Positions 25,376-34,623 are shown, counted from the stretch's first letter. The stretch is 64,000 nucleotides of DNA from Acidithiobacillus sulfurivorans (GCF_018853815.1 NZ_JAAOMP010000031.1:1-64000), one strand, 5' to 3'. The notes: generated by a model not told the origin, from the sequence alone. Translations and numbers: made by a program.

Positions 25376-27226
25376 ATGCCGGAAAATACCCCAATTGCTC
25401 CCGAAGTTTTGACCCATGTAATCGAAAGAGAAGTAGGCGGGTGGCAGGGCAAGCTGCGCCGCAACCCTTTATTTCACCTGTTGCTGGCCTTTTTTGTCGG
25501 CATTATTGCCGGACTGGGAGCGGTGGCATTCCGGCGTCTCATCGGCCTGATGCATAACCTCTTTTTCTTTGGTCAGTGGTCTTTCTCTTTTAATGCACTG
25601 CAACATTCCGATGCCAGTATCTGGGGCGCTGGAATTATTTTGGCCCCCATTATCGGGGGTCTGATGGTGGTCTGGCTGGTACGCAACTTTGCGCCCGAGG
25701 CCAAAGGTCACGGCGTGCCCGAAGTGATGGATGCCATTTACTATAAGCGCGGGGTGATTCGCCCTGCTGTGGTTTTGATCAAGGCGCTGGCTTCGGCCAT
25801 TACCATTGGGAGTGGCGGCTCCGTGGGCCGGGAAGGGCCTATTATCCAGATGGGCGCAGCCTTTGGATCGAGCCTGTCGCAATGGTTGCGCTTGCATGAG
25901 TGGCAACGTCTGGGCTTGATTGCTGCCGGTGCTGGTGCCGGAATTGCAGCCACTTTCAATACGCCGGTTGGCGGCATTCTGTTTGCGGTGGAATTGATGC
26001 TGGTGGAAGTCAGTGCCCGTACTCTGGTGCCGGTCATGATTGCCACCGGAACGGCCACCTTTGTGTCACGCCTGTTTCTGGGAAATCATCCTTCTTTTGT
26101 GATTCCTGCCAGCATTATTGCCAGTACAGCGCATGAAACGGCTGCCGATTATGTGGCTTATGTGGTTTTTGGATTGCTGGTAGGGGGCGTGGGTTTGCTG
26201 TTCACCAATACCCTTTACTGGACCGAAGACTTGCTGGAAAAATGGTTCAAAAACGTCTATCTGCGCACTATTTTGGGAATGGCGGCGGTGGGCCTGGCCA
26301 TGTATTTGATCCAACGCTGCACCGGACATTACTATGTGGAAGGCGTGGGTTATGCCACGGTCCAGAATGTTCTGGAAAGTACCCTGCTGAATCCCGGCTT
26401 TCTGCTGTTGTTGTTGGTATTGAAGGTGTTTTCTTTTTCAGTCACTTTGGGTTCGGGAGGGTCCGGCGGGGTTTTTTCTCCTTCCCTGTTCGTGGGCGCC
26501 GTGCTGGGGGGGGCTTTCGCAGCCCTGGTGAGTCACTGGATTCCGGACTATCAGATGGGTATGGCGGTAGGAGCAGCACTGGGTATGGCAGGGATGGTCG
26601 GGGCGTCTACCGGGGCCGCCGTCACTGGTGCCGTTATGATTTTTGAGATGACCAATGACTACCACATCATTATCCCGCTGATCGTGGTATCGGGTCTGGC
26701 CTTTGGTGTGCGCAGGCTGTTTACCCGCGAGAGCATATACACGCGCAAGCTGATTCGGCGGGGACATTTTATTCCTGAAGCCCGGCACAGCAATCTTTAC
26801 CTGATGCGTCCTGCGGCGCAACTCATAGAAACGCCTATGGTGCGCTTGCGTGGAGACCGCACATTAGAAGATTTACAAAAAATACTCCTGCATCGTCGCG
26901 AGCTACCCCATGTGCTGATTATTGAAGGGACCATGCCTTTGGCAGTCATCCCCGCGCATCGGGTGGCAGAAATTCTGCGTCGGGAAATCCGCCATGTGCC
27001 CTTGCGTGATCTGGCCAGTACCGACTGGGTGGCGGTGCGTGATGACAGTCAGCTGTATGATCTGGTCGCCCGTCTGCGCGCCTGTGCCTGCGAAACGGCG
27101 TTGCTCTGTAAAAAGGATCCCCCTGAACATCATGAGGACGTGGTGGCCGTGGTGACCGTGGAAGATATTCTCAGTTATGCCTCTCTGCCTCAGGTTCTGC
27201 TGCGACCGGAGCGAGGCCCGCAATGA
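25376..27226 (+). CDS. CLC-family anion channel/transporter with CBS pair (first of two)
   Basis: A 616-residue CLC protein: about 10-12 membrane helices, then a C-terminal CBS region from about residue 485. Selectivity motifs by eye: GHGVPE in place of GSGIPE (His for the pore Ser), GREGP with the gating Glu, and GGVFSP. The proton-pathway Glu of exchangers (second E in FIIEEM of ClC-ec1) is Leu here (FAVELM). ATG at 25376 with AAGAG upstream is preferred over a TTG at 25322. It precedes a second CLC gene by 13 bp. Confidence 0.88.
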   Translation: MPENTPIAPEVLTHVIEREVGGWQGKLRRNPLFHLLLAFFVGIIAGLGAVAFRRLIGLMHNLFFFGQWSFSFNALQHSDASIWGAGIILAPIIGGLMVVWLVRNFAPEAKGHGVPEVMDAIYYKRGVIRPAVVLIKALASAITIGSGGSVGREGPIIQMGAAFGSSLSQWLRLHEWQRLGLIAAGAGAGIAATFNTPVGGILFAVELMLVEVSARTLVPVMIATGTATFVSRLFLGNHPSFVIPASIIASTAHETAADYVAYVVFGLLVGGVGLLFTNTLYWTEDLLEKWFKNVYLRTILGMAAVGLAMYLIQRCTGHYYVEGVGYATVQNVLESTLLNPGFLLLLLVLKVFSFSVTLGSGGSGGVFSPSLFVGAVLGGAFAALVSHWIPDYQMGMAVGAALGMAGMVGASTGAAVTGAVMIFEMTNDYHIIIPLIVVSGLAFGVRRLFTRESIYTRKLIRRGHFIPEARHSNLYLMRPAAQLIETPMVRLRGDRTLEDLQKILLHRRELPHVLIIEGTMPLAVIPAHRVAEILRREIRHVPLRDLASTDWVAVRDDSQLYDLVARLRACACETALLCKKDPPEHHEDVVAVVTVEDILSYASLPQVLLRPERGPQ

Positions 27227-27239
27227 GCCGTGATACCGT

Positions 27240-28658
27240 ATGATGAAACAGACTTGGACAAGCCTGCGCCGCACTCTTCATAGTCGGCTTTCCCCGGCGG
27301 GTGAAGGGCCGGGCTTGATTATTCTTGGTGCCTTGGTGGGCTTGTTTACTGGTGGCGGTGCGCTGCTTTTCCATTACCTGATAGCGCTGCTCCACAACCT
27401 GTTTTTTCAGGGAAGCTGGAGTTTTTATTACAATGAGCACTTGCCATCCACACCGGCGCTTTGGGGGTCGTGGGTGATTCTGGTGCCGGTATTGGGTGCC
27501 TTTCTGGTTACCATTCTGGTGCAACGGGTTACCACCGAAGTCGAAGGGGCTGGCGTCAGCCAGGTTATGGAGTCGGTGCATACGGATGGCGGACGCATCC
27601 GCCCCATTATTGCCGTTTTGCGGCCACTGGCGACAGCGCTGACTTTGGGTTCGGGAGGTTCTGCGGGGCGCGAGGGACCCGCCATGCAGTTTGGTGCGGC
27701 AATGGGCGCCTTAATGGGCCATGTGCTGCCCATGTCCGACAGTCGCCGTATTCATCTGGTGGGTTGCGGAGTCGGTGCGGGCATCGCAGCGGTTTTTAAT
27801 GCCCCCCTGGGTGGCTGGTTTTTTGCCATGGAGGTCATTGTGCCCGATTGGCGCCCCTGGACGGTGCTATCCACGCTGGTAGCAACGGTTTCCGCCACCT
27901 GGGTCACGGAAACCGGTCTGGGCAATTTCCATATCCTCGCCTATGTGCCCACACCGGCACTTTCCGGAAGTCTGATGCTTCCGGCTTTTGCGCTGCTGGG
28001 CATTGTAGCGGGATTAATGAGCTTTTTGTTCATACAGTTGCTGACCTGGACGGGGCAGACCAGCAAAGTCTACTTGCCCAATCCTTACCTGAGACACATG
28101 AGCGCCATGTTGCTGGTGGGTTTGCTCCTGTATGGACTGTTCTGGTTTACCGGCCATTATTACCTGATTGGTGGCAGTTATTTTGCTATTTCGGAAATTT
28201 TAACCGGTCACTTACACCTGCTCGGCTTTCTGATTTTACTGTTGATTCTGAAGGGCGTTGCCACCAGCCTGACCATTGGTACGGGCGGTTCTGGCGGGAT
28301 TTTCTCTCCTTCCTTGTTTATGGGGGCAGCCATGGGTGCAGGCGTTGGTTATCTGGCAGAGGGCTTGCTGGGTTGGCATGGCAGTATTCCACTATTTGCC
28401 ATGTGCGGAATGGCGGGGATGGTGGGGGCAAGTACCGGAGCCCTGATCAGTGCGCCGGTCATGGTGGTGGAATTAACGAATAATTATCATATTCTGCTCC
28501 CGGCCATGGTCACCTCACTGACGGCTTTTGCATTGCGCCGGGTGTTTCTGGAGCAAAGTATTTATACCTACCCGCTCTTCAAAAAGGGTCTGGATATTCC
28601 GGAAAATCATTATGTTGTCCAGGAAAAAATTCACCCGGATAAATCGTCCGATAAATAG
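27240..28658 (+). CDS. CLC-family anion channel/transporter (second of two)
   Basis: A 472-residue CLC protein without CBS domains, paralogous to the preceding gene. It shows GREGP with the gating Glu and GGIFSP; the first selectivity motif reads GAGVSQ. The position of the proton-transfer Glu is Val (FAMEVI), as in vertebrate CLC channels. ATG at 27240 or 27243 could be the start. Bacterial CLC proteins serve acid resistance and chloride handling, apt for an acidophile. The two genes may form a heterodimer; that is inference. Confidence 0.88.
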   Translation: MMKQTWTSLRRTLHSRLSPAGEGPGLIILGALVGLFTGGGALLFHYLIALLHNLFFQGSWSFYYNEHLPSTPALWGSWVILVPVLGAFLVTILVQRVTTEVEGAGVSQVMESVHTDGGRIRPIIAVLRPLATALTLGSGGSAGREGPAMQFGAAMGALMGHVLPMSDSRRIHLVGCGVGAGIAAVFNAPLGGWFFAMEVIVPDWRPWTVLSTLVATVSATWVTETGLGNFHILAYVPTPALSGSLMLPAFALLGIVAGLMSFLFIQLLTWTGQTSKVYLPNPYLRHMSAMLLVGLLLYGLFWFTGHYYLIGGSYFAISEILTGHLHLLGFLILLLILKGVATSLTIGTGGSGGIFSPSLFMGAAMGAGVGYLAEGLLGWHGSIPLFAMCGMAGMVGASTGALISAPVMVVELTNNYHILLPAMVTSLTAFALRRVFLEQSIYTYPLFKKGLDIPENHYVVQEKIHPDKSSDK

Positions 28659-28675
28659 TCAGCAAGGAGCCGTAC

Positions 28676-30064
28676 ATGAAAAACCCTGAAGCCGCACTCA
28701 ATCAGAAGGAACGACGCGCCGTATTTTCCCTGGCCGGAATATTTGGCCTGCGATTATTGGGGCTCTTTCTGGTTCTCCCGGTGTTTTCTGTTTATGCCCA
28801 TGGTTTACGGGGTGCCATGGATCATCCGGTATTAATAGGTATTGCCCTGGGGGCTTATGGTCTGACCCAGGCATTTTTTCAGATTCCCTTCGGCAAACTT
28901 TCTGACCAGTGGGGACGCAAGCCGGTCATTGCCATAGGGCTGCTGATTTTTGCCATTGGTAGCGCCATTGCTGCTACGGCGACCAGTATTGAATGGTTGT
29001 TGATTGGCCGTATTGTGCAAGGCGCTGGCGCAGTGGCAGCCGCCATTATTGCCCTGACCGCCGATCTAGTCCGGGAAGAACGCTGGACCAAGGCTATGGC
29101 GATTATCGGCATTACCATTGGTATCAGTTTCAGTGTTTCGCTGATTCTTTCGGCACCGCTTGCAGGCTGGATTGGGGTGAGTGGCATATTCTGGCTGACT
29201 GCAGTCTTGTCCCTTGCCGCCATTGGTGTTCTTTATCTGGTGATTCCGGCGGTTCCCACCCGCTTTCATCGCGATGCGGAAATGAGCCCGGCCATGTTGG
29301 GTGATGTGTTGCGCGATCCCAGTTTGTTGCGTCTGGATTTTGGCATTTTTTCCCTGCATACCGGACTCACGGCCATATTCGTGGTGCTGCCGCTGGTGCT
29401 GATTGATCCCCGGCATCCGCTGCTCAGTCTGAATGATCAATGGATGCTGTATTTGCCGGTCATGCTGCTCTCTTTTGTAGCCATGTTGCCGATGATTATC
29501 GTGGGTGAAGCCAAGCGGAAGCTCAAGGAAGTATTCATCATCGCCATTGCGATTTTACTGGTTTCGGTCATTTTGATGGCGCTGTCAGCCCATAATATCT
29601 GGCTGATTGCCGTAGCGCTTTTCCTGTTTTTTATGGGCTTCAATGTGCTTGAAGCCAGCCTGCCTTCGTTGGTCGCCAAATTCTGTCATCCCGGTGCCAA
29701 GGGTACGGCAACGGGTGTGTATACCACGTCCGAATTTCTGGGTGCTTTTTGTGGAGGCTTGCTGGGTGGTTTGCTGTATATTCCGGGCGCACGTAATTAC
29801 AGCGACATTTTCTGGGCGGTAGCCGTTATTTATGCCATCTGGCTGGTGGTTGCCCTGACCATGCAAAGGCCGCGTTATCTGGCGACCCGGGTGTTCACCT
29901 TGACTGAATCTGCCGAGCGTCAGAGTGATCTGGCGACCCGTTTGCTGGCGCTTCCAGGTATTGCTGAGGTGGCGGTGTTCAAGGATGAAGGCGCGGTGTA
30001 CTGCAAGGTGGACAGCAAAGTGTATGACGAGCAGGCGGTGATGGGCGTGCTGGCGGGTACCTGA
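28676..30064 (+). CDS. MFS transporter with C-terminal YAM-like domain (YajR type)
   Basis: A 462-residue protein: 12 membrane segments, with MFS motif A as GKLSDQWGRKPVI (about 74-86), followed by a soluble tail of about 70 residues. The tail (LATRLLALPGIAEVAVFKDE, then AVYCKVDSKVYDE) looks like a ferredoxin-like YAM domain as in YajR. The substrate is unknown. AAGGAG lies before the ATG. It is co-directional with the CLC genes, 17 bp downstream. Confidence 0.87.
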   Translation: MKNPEAALNQKERRAVFSLAGIFGLRLLGLFLVLPVFSVYAHGLRGAMDHPVLIGIALGAYGLTQAFFQIPFGKLSDQWGRKPVIAIGLLIFAIGSAIAATATSIEWLLIGRIVQGAGAVAAAIIALTADLVREERWTKAMAIIGITIGISFSVSLILSAPLAGWIGVSGIFWLTAVLSLAAIGVLYLVIPAVPTRFHRDAEMSPAMLGDVLRDPSLLRLDFGIFSLHTGLTAIFVVLPLVLIDPRHPLLSLNDQWMLYLPVMLLSFVAMLPMIIVGEAKRKLKEVFIIAIAILLVSVILMALSAHNIWLIAVALFLFFMGFNVLEASLPSLVAKFCHPGAKGTATGVYTTSEFLGAFCGGLLGGLLYIPGARNYSDIFWAVAVIYAIWLVVALTMQRPRYLATRVFTLTESAERQSDLATRLLALPGIAEVAVFKDEGAVYCKVDSKVYDEQAVMGVLAGT

Positions 30065-30094
30065 GCTGGTGGAACCGATGGCAGGCATGATGCT

Positions 30095-30367
30095 CTACTC
30101 ATCGAACAAATCCGAATGCCGTCCGGTGCGCTCAAAGCGCACTACGTCGCCCGCAATCTTGTAGATCAGCAACCAATCCGGCTCAATGTGCGCATCACAG
30201 AAGTCACGCCAGCCTCCTTTCAGCGGATGGTCAAGGTAGGACGCTGGCAATGGCTCGCTGTCAATGAGCAAACCCAGCAAGACTTTGAGCTTGTCCATGT
30301 CTTTACTGCGTTTCTGCATTTGCTTCACATCGCGCTTGAACTGGCCGGAATAGTCGGCTTGGCGCAT
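30095..30367 (-). CDS. yafQ: YafQ-type mRNA interferase toxin
   Basis: A 90-residue RelE-superfamily toxin. The family catalytic pattern is complete: DHPLKGGWRDFCDAHIEPDW (His, Arg, His, Asp) and GRHSDLF near the C-terminus. YafQ cleaves mRNA in the ribosomal A site. Its ATG shares one base with the dinJ stop (TGATG), so toxin translation depends on antitoxin translation. Nothing in the sequence suggests inactivation. Confidence 0.93.
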   Translation of the reverse strand: MRQADYSGQFKRDVKQMQKRSKDMDKLKVLLGLLIDSEPLPASYLDHPLKGGWRDFCDAHIEPDWLLIYKIAGDVVRFERTGRHSDLFDE

Positions 30368-30627
30368 CAGATACCCAACTGGTTGAACAGATCTTCAGCA
30401 TCCTTGGCATGGTGAAGATCCTCACCGCGCTCGCTATTCGCCAGCGTTTTCGCCGTCAAAGCATTGGGTACGCGCATCTCGAACGGCAAAGCCTTTTCTT
30501 TGGCGATTTTGGTCAGCGCGATGCGCACCACATCGGAAACAGTCAGACCCATATCCGCCAACACGGCAGCGGCCTCGTTTTTCAGTGTTTCGTCAATCCG
30601 CGCCCGGACAAATGCTGTTGCAGCCAT
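30367..30627 (-). CDS. dinJ: DinJ/RelB-type antitoxin
   Basis: An 86-residue RelB/DinJ antitoxin: ribbon-helix-helix N-terminus (FVRARIDETLKNEAAAVLAD, then MGLTVSDVVRIALTKIAKEK) and a C-terminal toxin-binding tail. It neutralises YafQ and normally autorepresses the operon. AAAGGAGG lies just upstream of ATG and is embedded in an inverted repeat that may be the operator. The pair sits between yajR-like and tolC-like genes with no other mobile genes. Confidence 0.93.
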   Translation of the reverse strand: MAATAFVRARIDETLKNEAAAVLADMGLTVSDVVRIALTKIAKEKALPFEMRVPNALTAKTLANSERGEDLHHAKDAEDLFNQLGI

Positions 30628-30632
30628 GATCT

Positions 30633-30654
30633 AGCCTCCTTTCAGAAAGAGGCT
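30633..30654 (-). promoter_or_regulatory. dinJ-yafQ operator / SD-masking inverted repeat
   Basis: AGCCTC-c-TTTC-a-GAAA-GAGGCT is a 22-bp near-perfect inverted repeat just upstream of the dinJ start. It contains the complement of the strong AAGGAGG. As DNA it is a plausible ribbon-helix-helix operator; as RNA it would pair the Shine-Dalgarno sequence. Both roles are inferred. Confidence 0.5.
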
Positions 30655-30756
30655 TAATTGTAGCTCAGATGAAGCATAAAAACGATCGGCTCATCCTCTG
30701 CGCGTTGTCGCGCTTGACCTTCTGCACGTTTGATATTGCCGTAGCTGTTTTTAAGG

Positions 30757-32085
30757 CTAAGCGCTTTTTTTCAACAGCGCATTGATAGCCTGCAAATCCG
30801 CCATATTGATTTGTCCGGAAGCTGCCTTGAGCTGTACCCGGGCGATCACCTGGTTGTAGAAAGCGACGTTGTAGTCCTGCTCGGCACGCACGTAGTCGGT
30901 GGCGGTGTGCAGCAGGTCAATGATGGAGCGGGTGCCCACTTCATAGCCCTTGCGCGTTCCTTCTAGGGATAATTGGGCAGAATTTACAGTTTCTTTGGCC
31001 GCCTTGAGCTGCGCCACACTGTTTTTCAAATTGAGAAAGGCGGTTTGGGTGTTCAGGGTGACTTCATCGCGCACATTGGCGACATGATCCACACTGGCTA
31101 CCGTTTGCGCCTGGGCTTTTTGCACGGAGGCGGAAATGTTGCCGCCTTCATAAAGCGGGACGGACAAATTCAGGCTGACTCCGGCCTGATTCATGATCAG
31201 CCCCGGAAAGGGATTCCCCAGGGCATGCTGGGCTACCCCCTGCAGGTTGACTACCGGCCAGCGCGCGCGCTGATGGTATTGCACTTCCTGCTGGGCCGTA
31301 TGGAGCTGGTCCTGGGCCTGATGCATCAGCGGCTGATCCTGAACGGCACTATGCACCCAGCTCTGCATGTCATCGGGCTGCGGCCCCAGGGCCTGATAAT
31401 GGCCTAAAGGTTCCAGCACGCCAATGGGATGATGGGTCAGACGCTGTAACTGTTTCCCGGCTATCGCCACCCCGTTGCTGGCCTTGATGAGATCGGCTTC
31501 GGCGGCATCAACCCGGGCTTGGGCCTCACGCACGGCGATAATGTCACCGGTGCCGATTTTCAGAGTGGCTTCTGTTTGCTTGTAAATGCTCTCCAGCAGT
31601 GATTTCTGTTTTTGCGCAACCCGTTCCTGGGCCTGGGCTTCCAGCACCCCAAAATAGGCCTTGGCCACCTGCAGGGCGAGCTGCTGTTCGGAGTAGGTCA
31701 GGCCCGCAGCGCTGGCTTGAATCCGCGAGTCCGCCTGTTTCAGCGCCGTCCAGGCCTGGCCGTTGAATACGGATTGGGTGATATTGACGCTATAGCTGTC
31801 AGACAAATAGGCGCGATTAATATCGATATTACCAAAGCCGGTAATGTCGGCGGTATTAAAGCCTACCGATGCGCCAACCCCCACATGTGGTAGCAAGGCC
31901 GAACGCGCCAGGGGCTTGTCCTGCATTTGCGCGGACAGTTCGGCGCGGGCCTGGGCCAGTACCGGGTCGGTATGGTAGGCCTGCTGATAGGCATCCATCA
32001 GGTTTTCTGCCCAGGCAGAACTGCTGCTCAACAGCAACGCAGCGGCAAGCAACGACAAAGACGAAGCAGAACGATTGGCGCGCAT
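30757..32085 (-). CDS. TolC-family outer-membrane efflux/secretion channel
   Basis: A 442-residue protein with a Sec signal peptide (SLSLLAAALLLSSSSAWAEN) and two OEP repeats: the first from LMDAYQQAYHTDPVLAQARA, the second around AQTVASVDHVANVRDEVTLN. Such trimeric channels serve type I secretion and RND/ABC efflux. No inner-membrane partner lies nearby, so it probably works with pumps encoded elsewhere. ATG at 32085 is preferred over 32091, since AGGAA spacing is 6 bp rather than zero. Its promoter carries a palindromic operator. Confidence 0.88.
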   Translation of the reverse strand: MRANRSASSLSLLAAALLLSSSSAWAENLMDAYQQAYHTDPVLAQARAELSAQMQDKPLARSALLPHVGVGASVGFNTADITGFGNIDINRAYLSDSYSVNITQSVFNGQAWTALKQADSRIQASAAGLTYSEQQLALQVAKAYFGVLEAQAQERVAQKQKSLLESIYKQTEATLKIGTGDIIAVREAQARVDAAEADLIKASNGVAIAGKQLQRLTHHPIGVLEPLGHYQALGPQPDDMQSWVHSAVQDQPLMHQAQDQLHTAQQEVQYHQRARWPVVNLQGVAQHALGNPFPGLIMNQAGVSLNLSVPLYEGGNISASVQKAQAQTVASVDHVANVRDEVTLNTQTAFLNLKNSVAQLKAAKETVNSAQLSLEGTRKGYEVGTRSIIDLLHTATDYVRAEQDYNVAFYNQVIARVQLKAASGQINMADLQAINALLKKSA

Positions 32086-32116
32086 GGGCATTTCCTGTGC
32101 CTGAAGGAGATTTCAG

Positions 32117-32145
32117 ACAATACCGACCGATCGGTCGGTGGTCAA
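32117..32145 (-). promoter_or_regulatory. tolC-like promoter with palindromic TetR-type operator in the spacer
   Basis: On the minus strand TTGACC (-35) and TATTGT (-10) are 17 bp apart. The spacer is almost wholly filled by the perfect palindrome ACCGACCGA-TCGGTCGGT (32122-32139). A bound repressor would block RNA polymerase. The same layout and the shared GGTCGGTAT end occur at the tetR promoter near 44415-44443. Confidence 0.7.
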
Positions 32146-32216
32146 GCGCTCATGGGCAAAGGATCTTTCATCGCTTATGCTACAAAGCTCTATTTGGCAG
32201 GATTTTTGGCAGGATT

Positions 32217-33608
32217 ATGACGCTGTCTCCCTTGGTTTGCTGTGCTTTGGCCTATCCCGATCGTCTTGAGAAAGTATTTGCAGATCTTGCCGAAACGGAT
32301 TGGTCGCAGTGGCTGGATAGCAGTACCCAGACGCCAGGGCAGGGGAGATACAGCATTATGGTGACACAACCGCGTCGCCGTATCTGGCAGCATCACGGAC
32401 AATTGTGGGTGGCCGAGGGTAATCAGCCCGCACAGCTTTCGACATCCTCGTTGTGGCAGGTCTTGCGGGAAAGTCTTGCCAATCTGCCTGCAACGCAGTT
32501 ACCTCAGGGCGAAGATATGCCCTTTACCGGCGGGGTGCTGGGTTACCTGGCGTATGATTTTGCTTTGGCGGAGCAGGGGCTCGCAATGCCTGAGAAGACT
32601 TTCTGGCCAGAAGCGGCTTTTGGTGTTTACGATACGGCCTTCATTGTTGACCATCTGCAGTCTTGTTCCTGGCTGCTTGCCCCAGAAGATCAAATAGCCA
32701 GGGTACGTTTACAATGGGAAGCCCGATTGGCGGCTGTCCGGGAGCCTGCCTTATGGCCGGTGTTCCAGACGCACGGAGCCGTGCAAGCGCAATGGTCTCC
32801 TGCCCAATATGACCAGGCTTTTCGTCAGGTGGAAGCTTATATTCATGCCGGTGATTGTTATCAGATCAATTTGGCACAAAAGTTTTCTGCCACCTATAGT
32901 GGCTCGCCCTGGTATTTGTATCAGCAGATGCGATTAATGAATCCGGCAGCTTTTTCGGCTTATTTGCGCTTTCCCTGGGGCAGTGCATTGAGCTTTTCTC
33001 CAGAGAGATTGCTGCAGGTCCGGCAGGGACAAATGCAGGTTCGCCCCATCAAAGGCACCCGTCCCCGCTCGGCAGACGCATTGCAGGATGCCCAGCTGGC
33101 CGAAGACCTGCTGAGCAGCCCTAAAGATCGTGCGGAAAACGTGATGATTGTGGATTTACTGCGCAATGATCTGGGTAAAGTGGCGGAAACGGGTTCCGTG
33201 CGGGTGGCCCAGCTTTGTGGCCTGGAATCCAACGCCCAGGTTCATCATCTGGTCAGTGTCGTGGAAGCCCAATTACAGGATGGACTGGACCCCCTTCACG
33301 CATTGGCTGCCTGCTTTCCGGGAGGGTCCATTACGGGTGCGCCCAAGCGTCGTGCCATGGAAATCATCCATGAACTCGAATCCGCATCGCGGGGTCTTTA
33401 TTGTGGCAGTATCGGTTATATCGACCGCAGTGGAAGATTGGATATGAATATTGCTATCCGTACCATCACGGCCAGCCAGGGAGAACTGCAGTTCTGGGGC
33501 GGCGGGGGCATCGTCTCGGACTCTGTGGCTACTGCTGAGTATCAGGAAAGCCTGGACAAAGTGGCTTTGTTCCATCGGGAACTTGCAGCACTGGCTGGTC
33601 TCGCATAG
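32217..33608 (+). CDS. pabB: Aminodeoxychorismate synthase component I
   Basis: A 463-residue chorismate-utilising enzyme. Conserved C-terminal blocks: YQINLAQKF, RPIKGTRPRS, ENVMIVDLLRNDLGK and GGSITGAPKRRAMEIIHELE. It makes 4-amino-4-deoxychorismate for folate. PabB is preferred over anthranilate synthase TrpE on the PIKGTRPRS form and length; no glutaminase gene is adjacent. ATG at 32217 begins TLSPLVCCALAYPDRLEKVF; a longer open frame upstream overlaps the tolC 5' region and is rejected. Confidence 0.88.
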   Translation: MTLSPLVCCALAYPDRLEKVFADLAETDWSQWLDSSTQTPGQGRYSIMVTQPRRRIWQHHGQLWVAEGNQPAQLSTSSLWQVLRESLANLPATQLPQGEDMPFTGGVLGYLAYDFALAEQGLAMPEKTFWPEAAFGVYDTAFIVDHLQSCSWLLAPEDQIARVRLQWEARLAAVREPALWPVFQTHGAVQAQWSPAQYDQAFRQVEAYIHAGDCYQINLAQKFSATYSGSPWYLYQQMRLMNPAAFSAYLRFPWGSALSFSPERLLQVRQGQMQVRPIKGTRPRSADALQDAQLAEDLLSSPKDRAENVMIVDLLRNDLGKVAETGSVRVAQLCGLESNAQVHHLVSVVEAQLQDGLDPLHALAACFPGGSITGAPKRRAMEIIHELESASRGLYCGSIGYIDRSGRLDMNIAIRTITASQGELQFWGGGGIVSDSVATAEYQESLDKVALFHRELAALAGLA

Positions 33609-33642
33609 AGTCCGACCCATAGATCGCTTTTGAAAGTCAGGC

Positions 33643-34623
33643 ATGTCCCGAAAAAAACTCCACACCCGATGGCAACTGCTGCTACAAATTGTCTTTACCA
33701 TTGGCGTTCTGTTCTGGCTTTTGCATAACACCAACTGGCAGTCGCTCAGTCAACGTTTTGCAGAAATACGACCCTGGTGGTTTGTCGCGGCCATGGCCTC
33801 CTATGCCCTGAATTTATCGGTATCGGTTATTCGCTGGCGTATTATTCTGTTGGCTATGGAGCGTACGGCTCCCATCCTCTGGTTGTTGCGTCTGAATTGG
33901 GTTGGGGCCTATTTTAATCAGGTATTGCCGGGGGCGGTTTCTGGCGATGTGATTCGTGCCTGGTACACCCGTCATCAAACCGGTTCCATGCCGCTGGCGC
34001 TTGCAGCGGTTTTTGGTGACCGCTTTATGGGGATGGGCGCTTTGATTGTCATTGCAGCGGTCGCTTTTGCTCTGGGTGGAGCAAGGGTAGGGCTGCTCCC
34101 GCAGATGGGCTGGACCATCGGGATTCTGCTTTTTGCCTATGTCCTTATTATCATTCTTATTTTAAGTCCGCTGCTGAATTTTCTCGAAAAAATTTCTGGA
34201 AAACTCGGCGATAAGCTCCATGATATTCGCTTGGGCATGAGCGCACTGCTGTGCCATCGTCTGGCATTGAGCGGGACCATTGTTCTGTCTTTTGCTATTC
34301 AGTGCATATCGGTTCTGACCTTCTGGTTGCTCGCCCATGCCCTTGGCGAGGCCCCGGACGCCGTGGCGCTCTGGGTGGTGTGGCCGGTAATCAGTCTGTT
34401 TCTGGCCTTGCCCATATCCTTTGCCGGTTGGGGGCTGCGTGAAGGCCTGATGGTTTTTTATCTGGGTTATTTGCACATGGGGCATGATCAGGCTTTGGCG
34501 CTCTCCTTGTTGCTCGGCTTCACCATGGTCCTGACCAGTCTGCCGGGTGCCTTGTTGTGGATAGGATTACATCGTCATCATGAAGCACCGCCTGATCTGC
34601 AGTCTCAGACCGGTGCCCACTGA
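33643..34623 (+). CDS. Lysylphosphatidylglycerol synthase TM-region / UPF0104 flippase-like protein
   Basis: A 326-residue membrane protein with about eight helices, the motif RWRIILLAMERTAPILWLLR and NQVLPGAVSGDVIRAWYTRH of the UPF0104/AglD-like family. Family members move or modify lipids or polyprenyl-linked sugars. It lacks the catalytic synthase domain of MprF. The substrate is unknown. Its last 19 bp overlap the end of the convergent Tat-exported protein gene. Confidence 0.82.
   Translation: MSRKKLHTRWQLLLQIVFTIGVLFWLLHNTNWQSLSQRFAEIRPWWFVAAMASYALNLSVSVIRWRIILLAMERTAPILWLLRLNWVGAYFNQVLPGAVSGDVIRAWYTRHQTGSMPLALAAVFGDRFMGMGALIVIAAVAFALGGARVGLLPQMGWTIGILLFAYVLIIILILSPLLNFLEKISGKLGDKLHDIRLGMSALLCHRLALSGTIVLSFAIQCISVLTFWLLAHALGEAPDAVALWVVWPVISLFLALPISFAGWGLREGLMVFYLGYLHMGHDQALALSLLLGFTMVLTSLPGALLWIGLHRHHEAPPDLQSQTGAH

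Noticed and set aside
31869-32216. Upstream extension of the pabB frame
   Set aside because: It runs antisense through the tolC-like 5' end and its promoter, and the residues do not resemble PabB.
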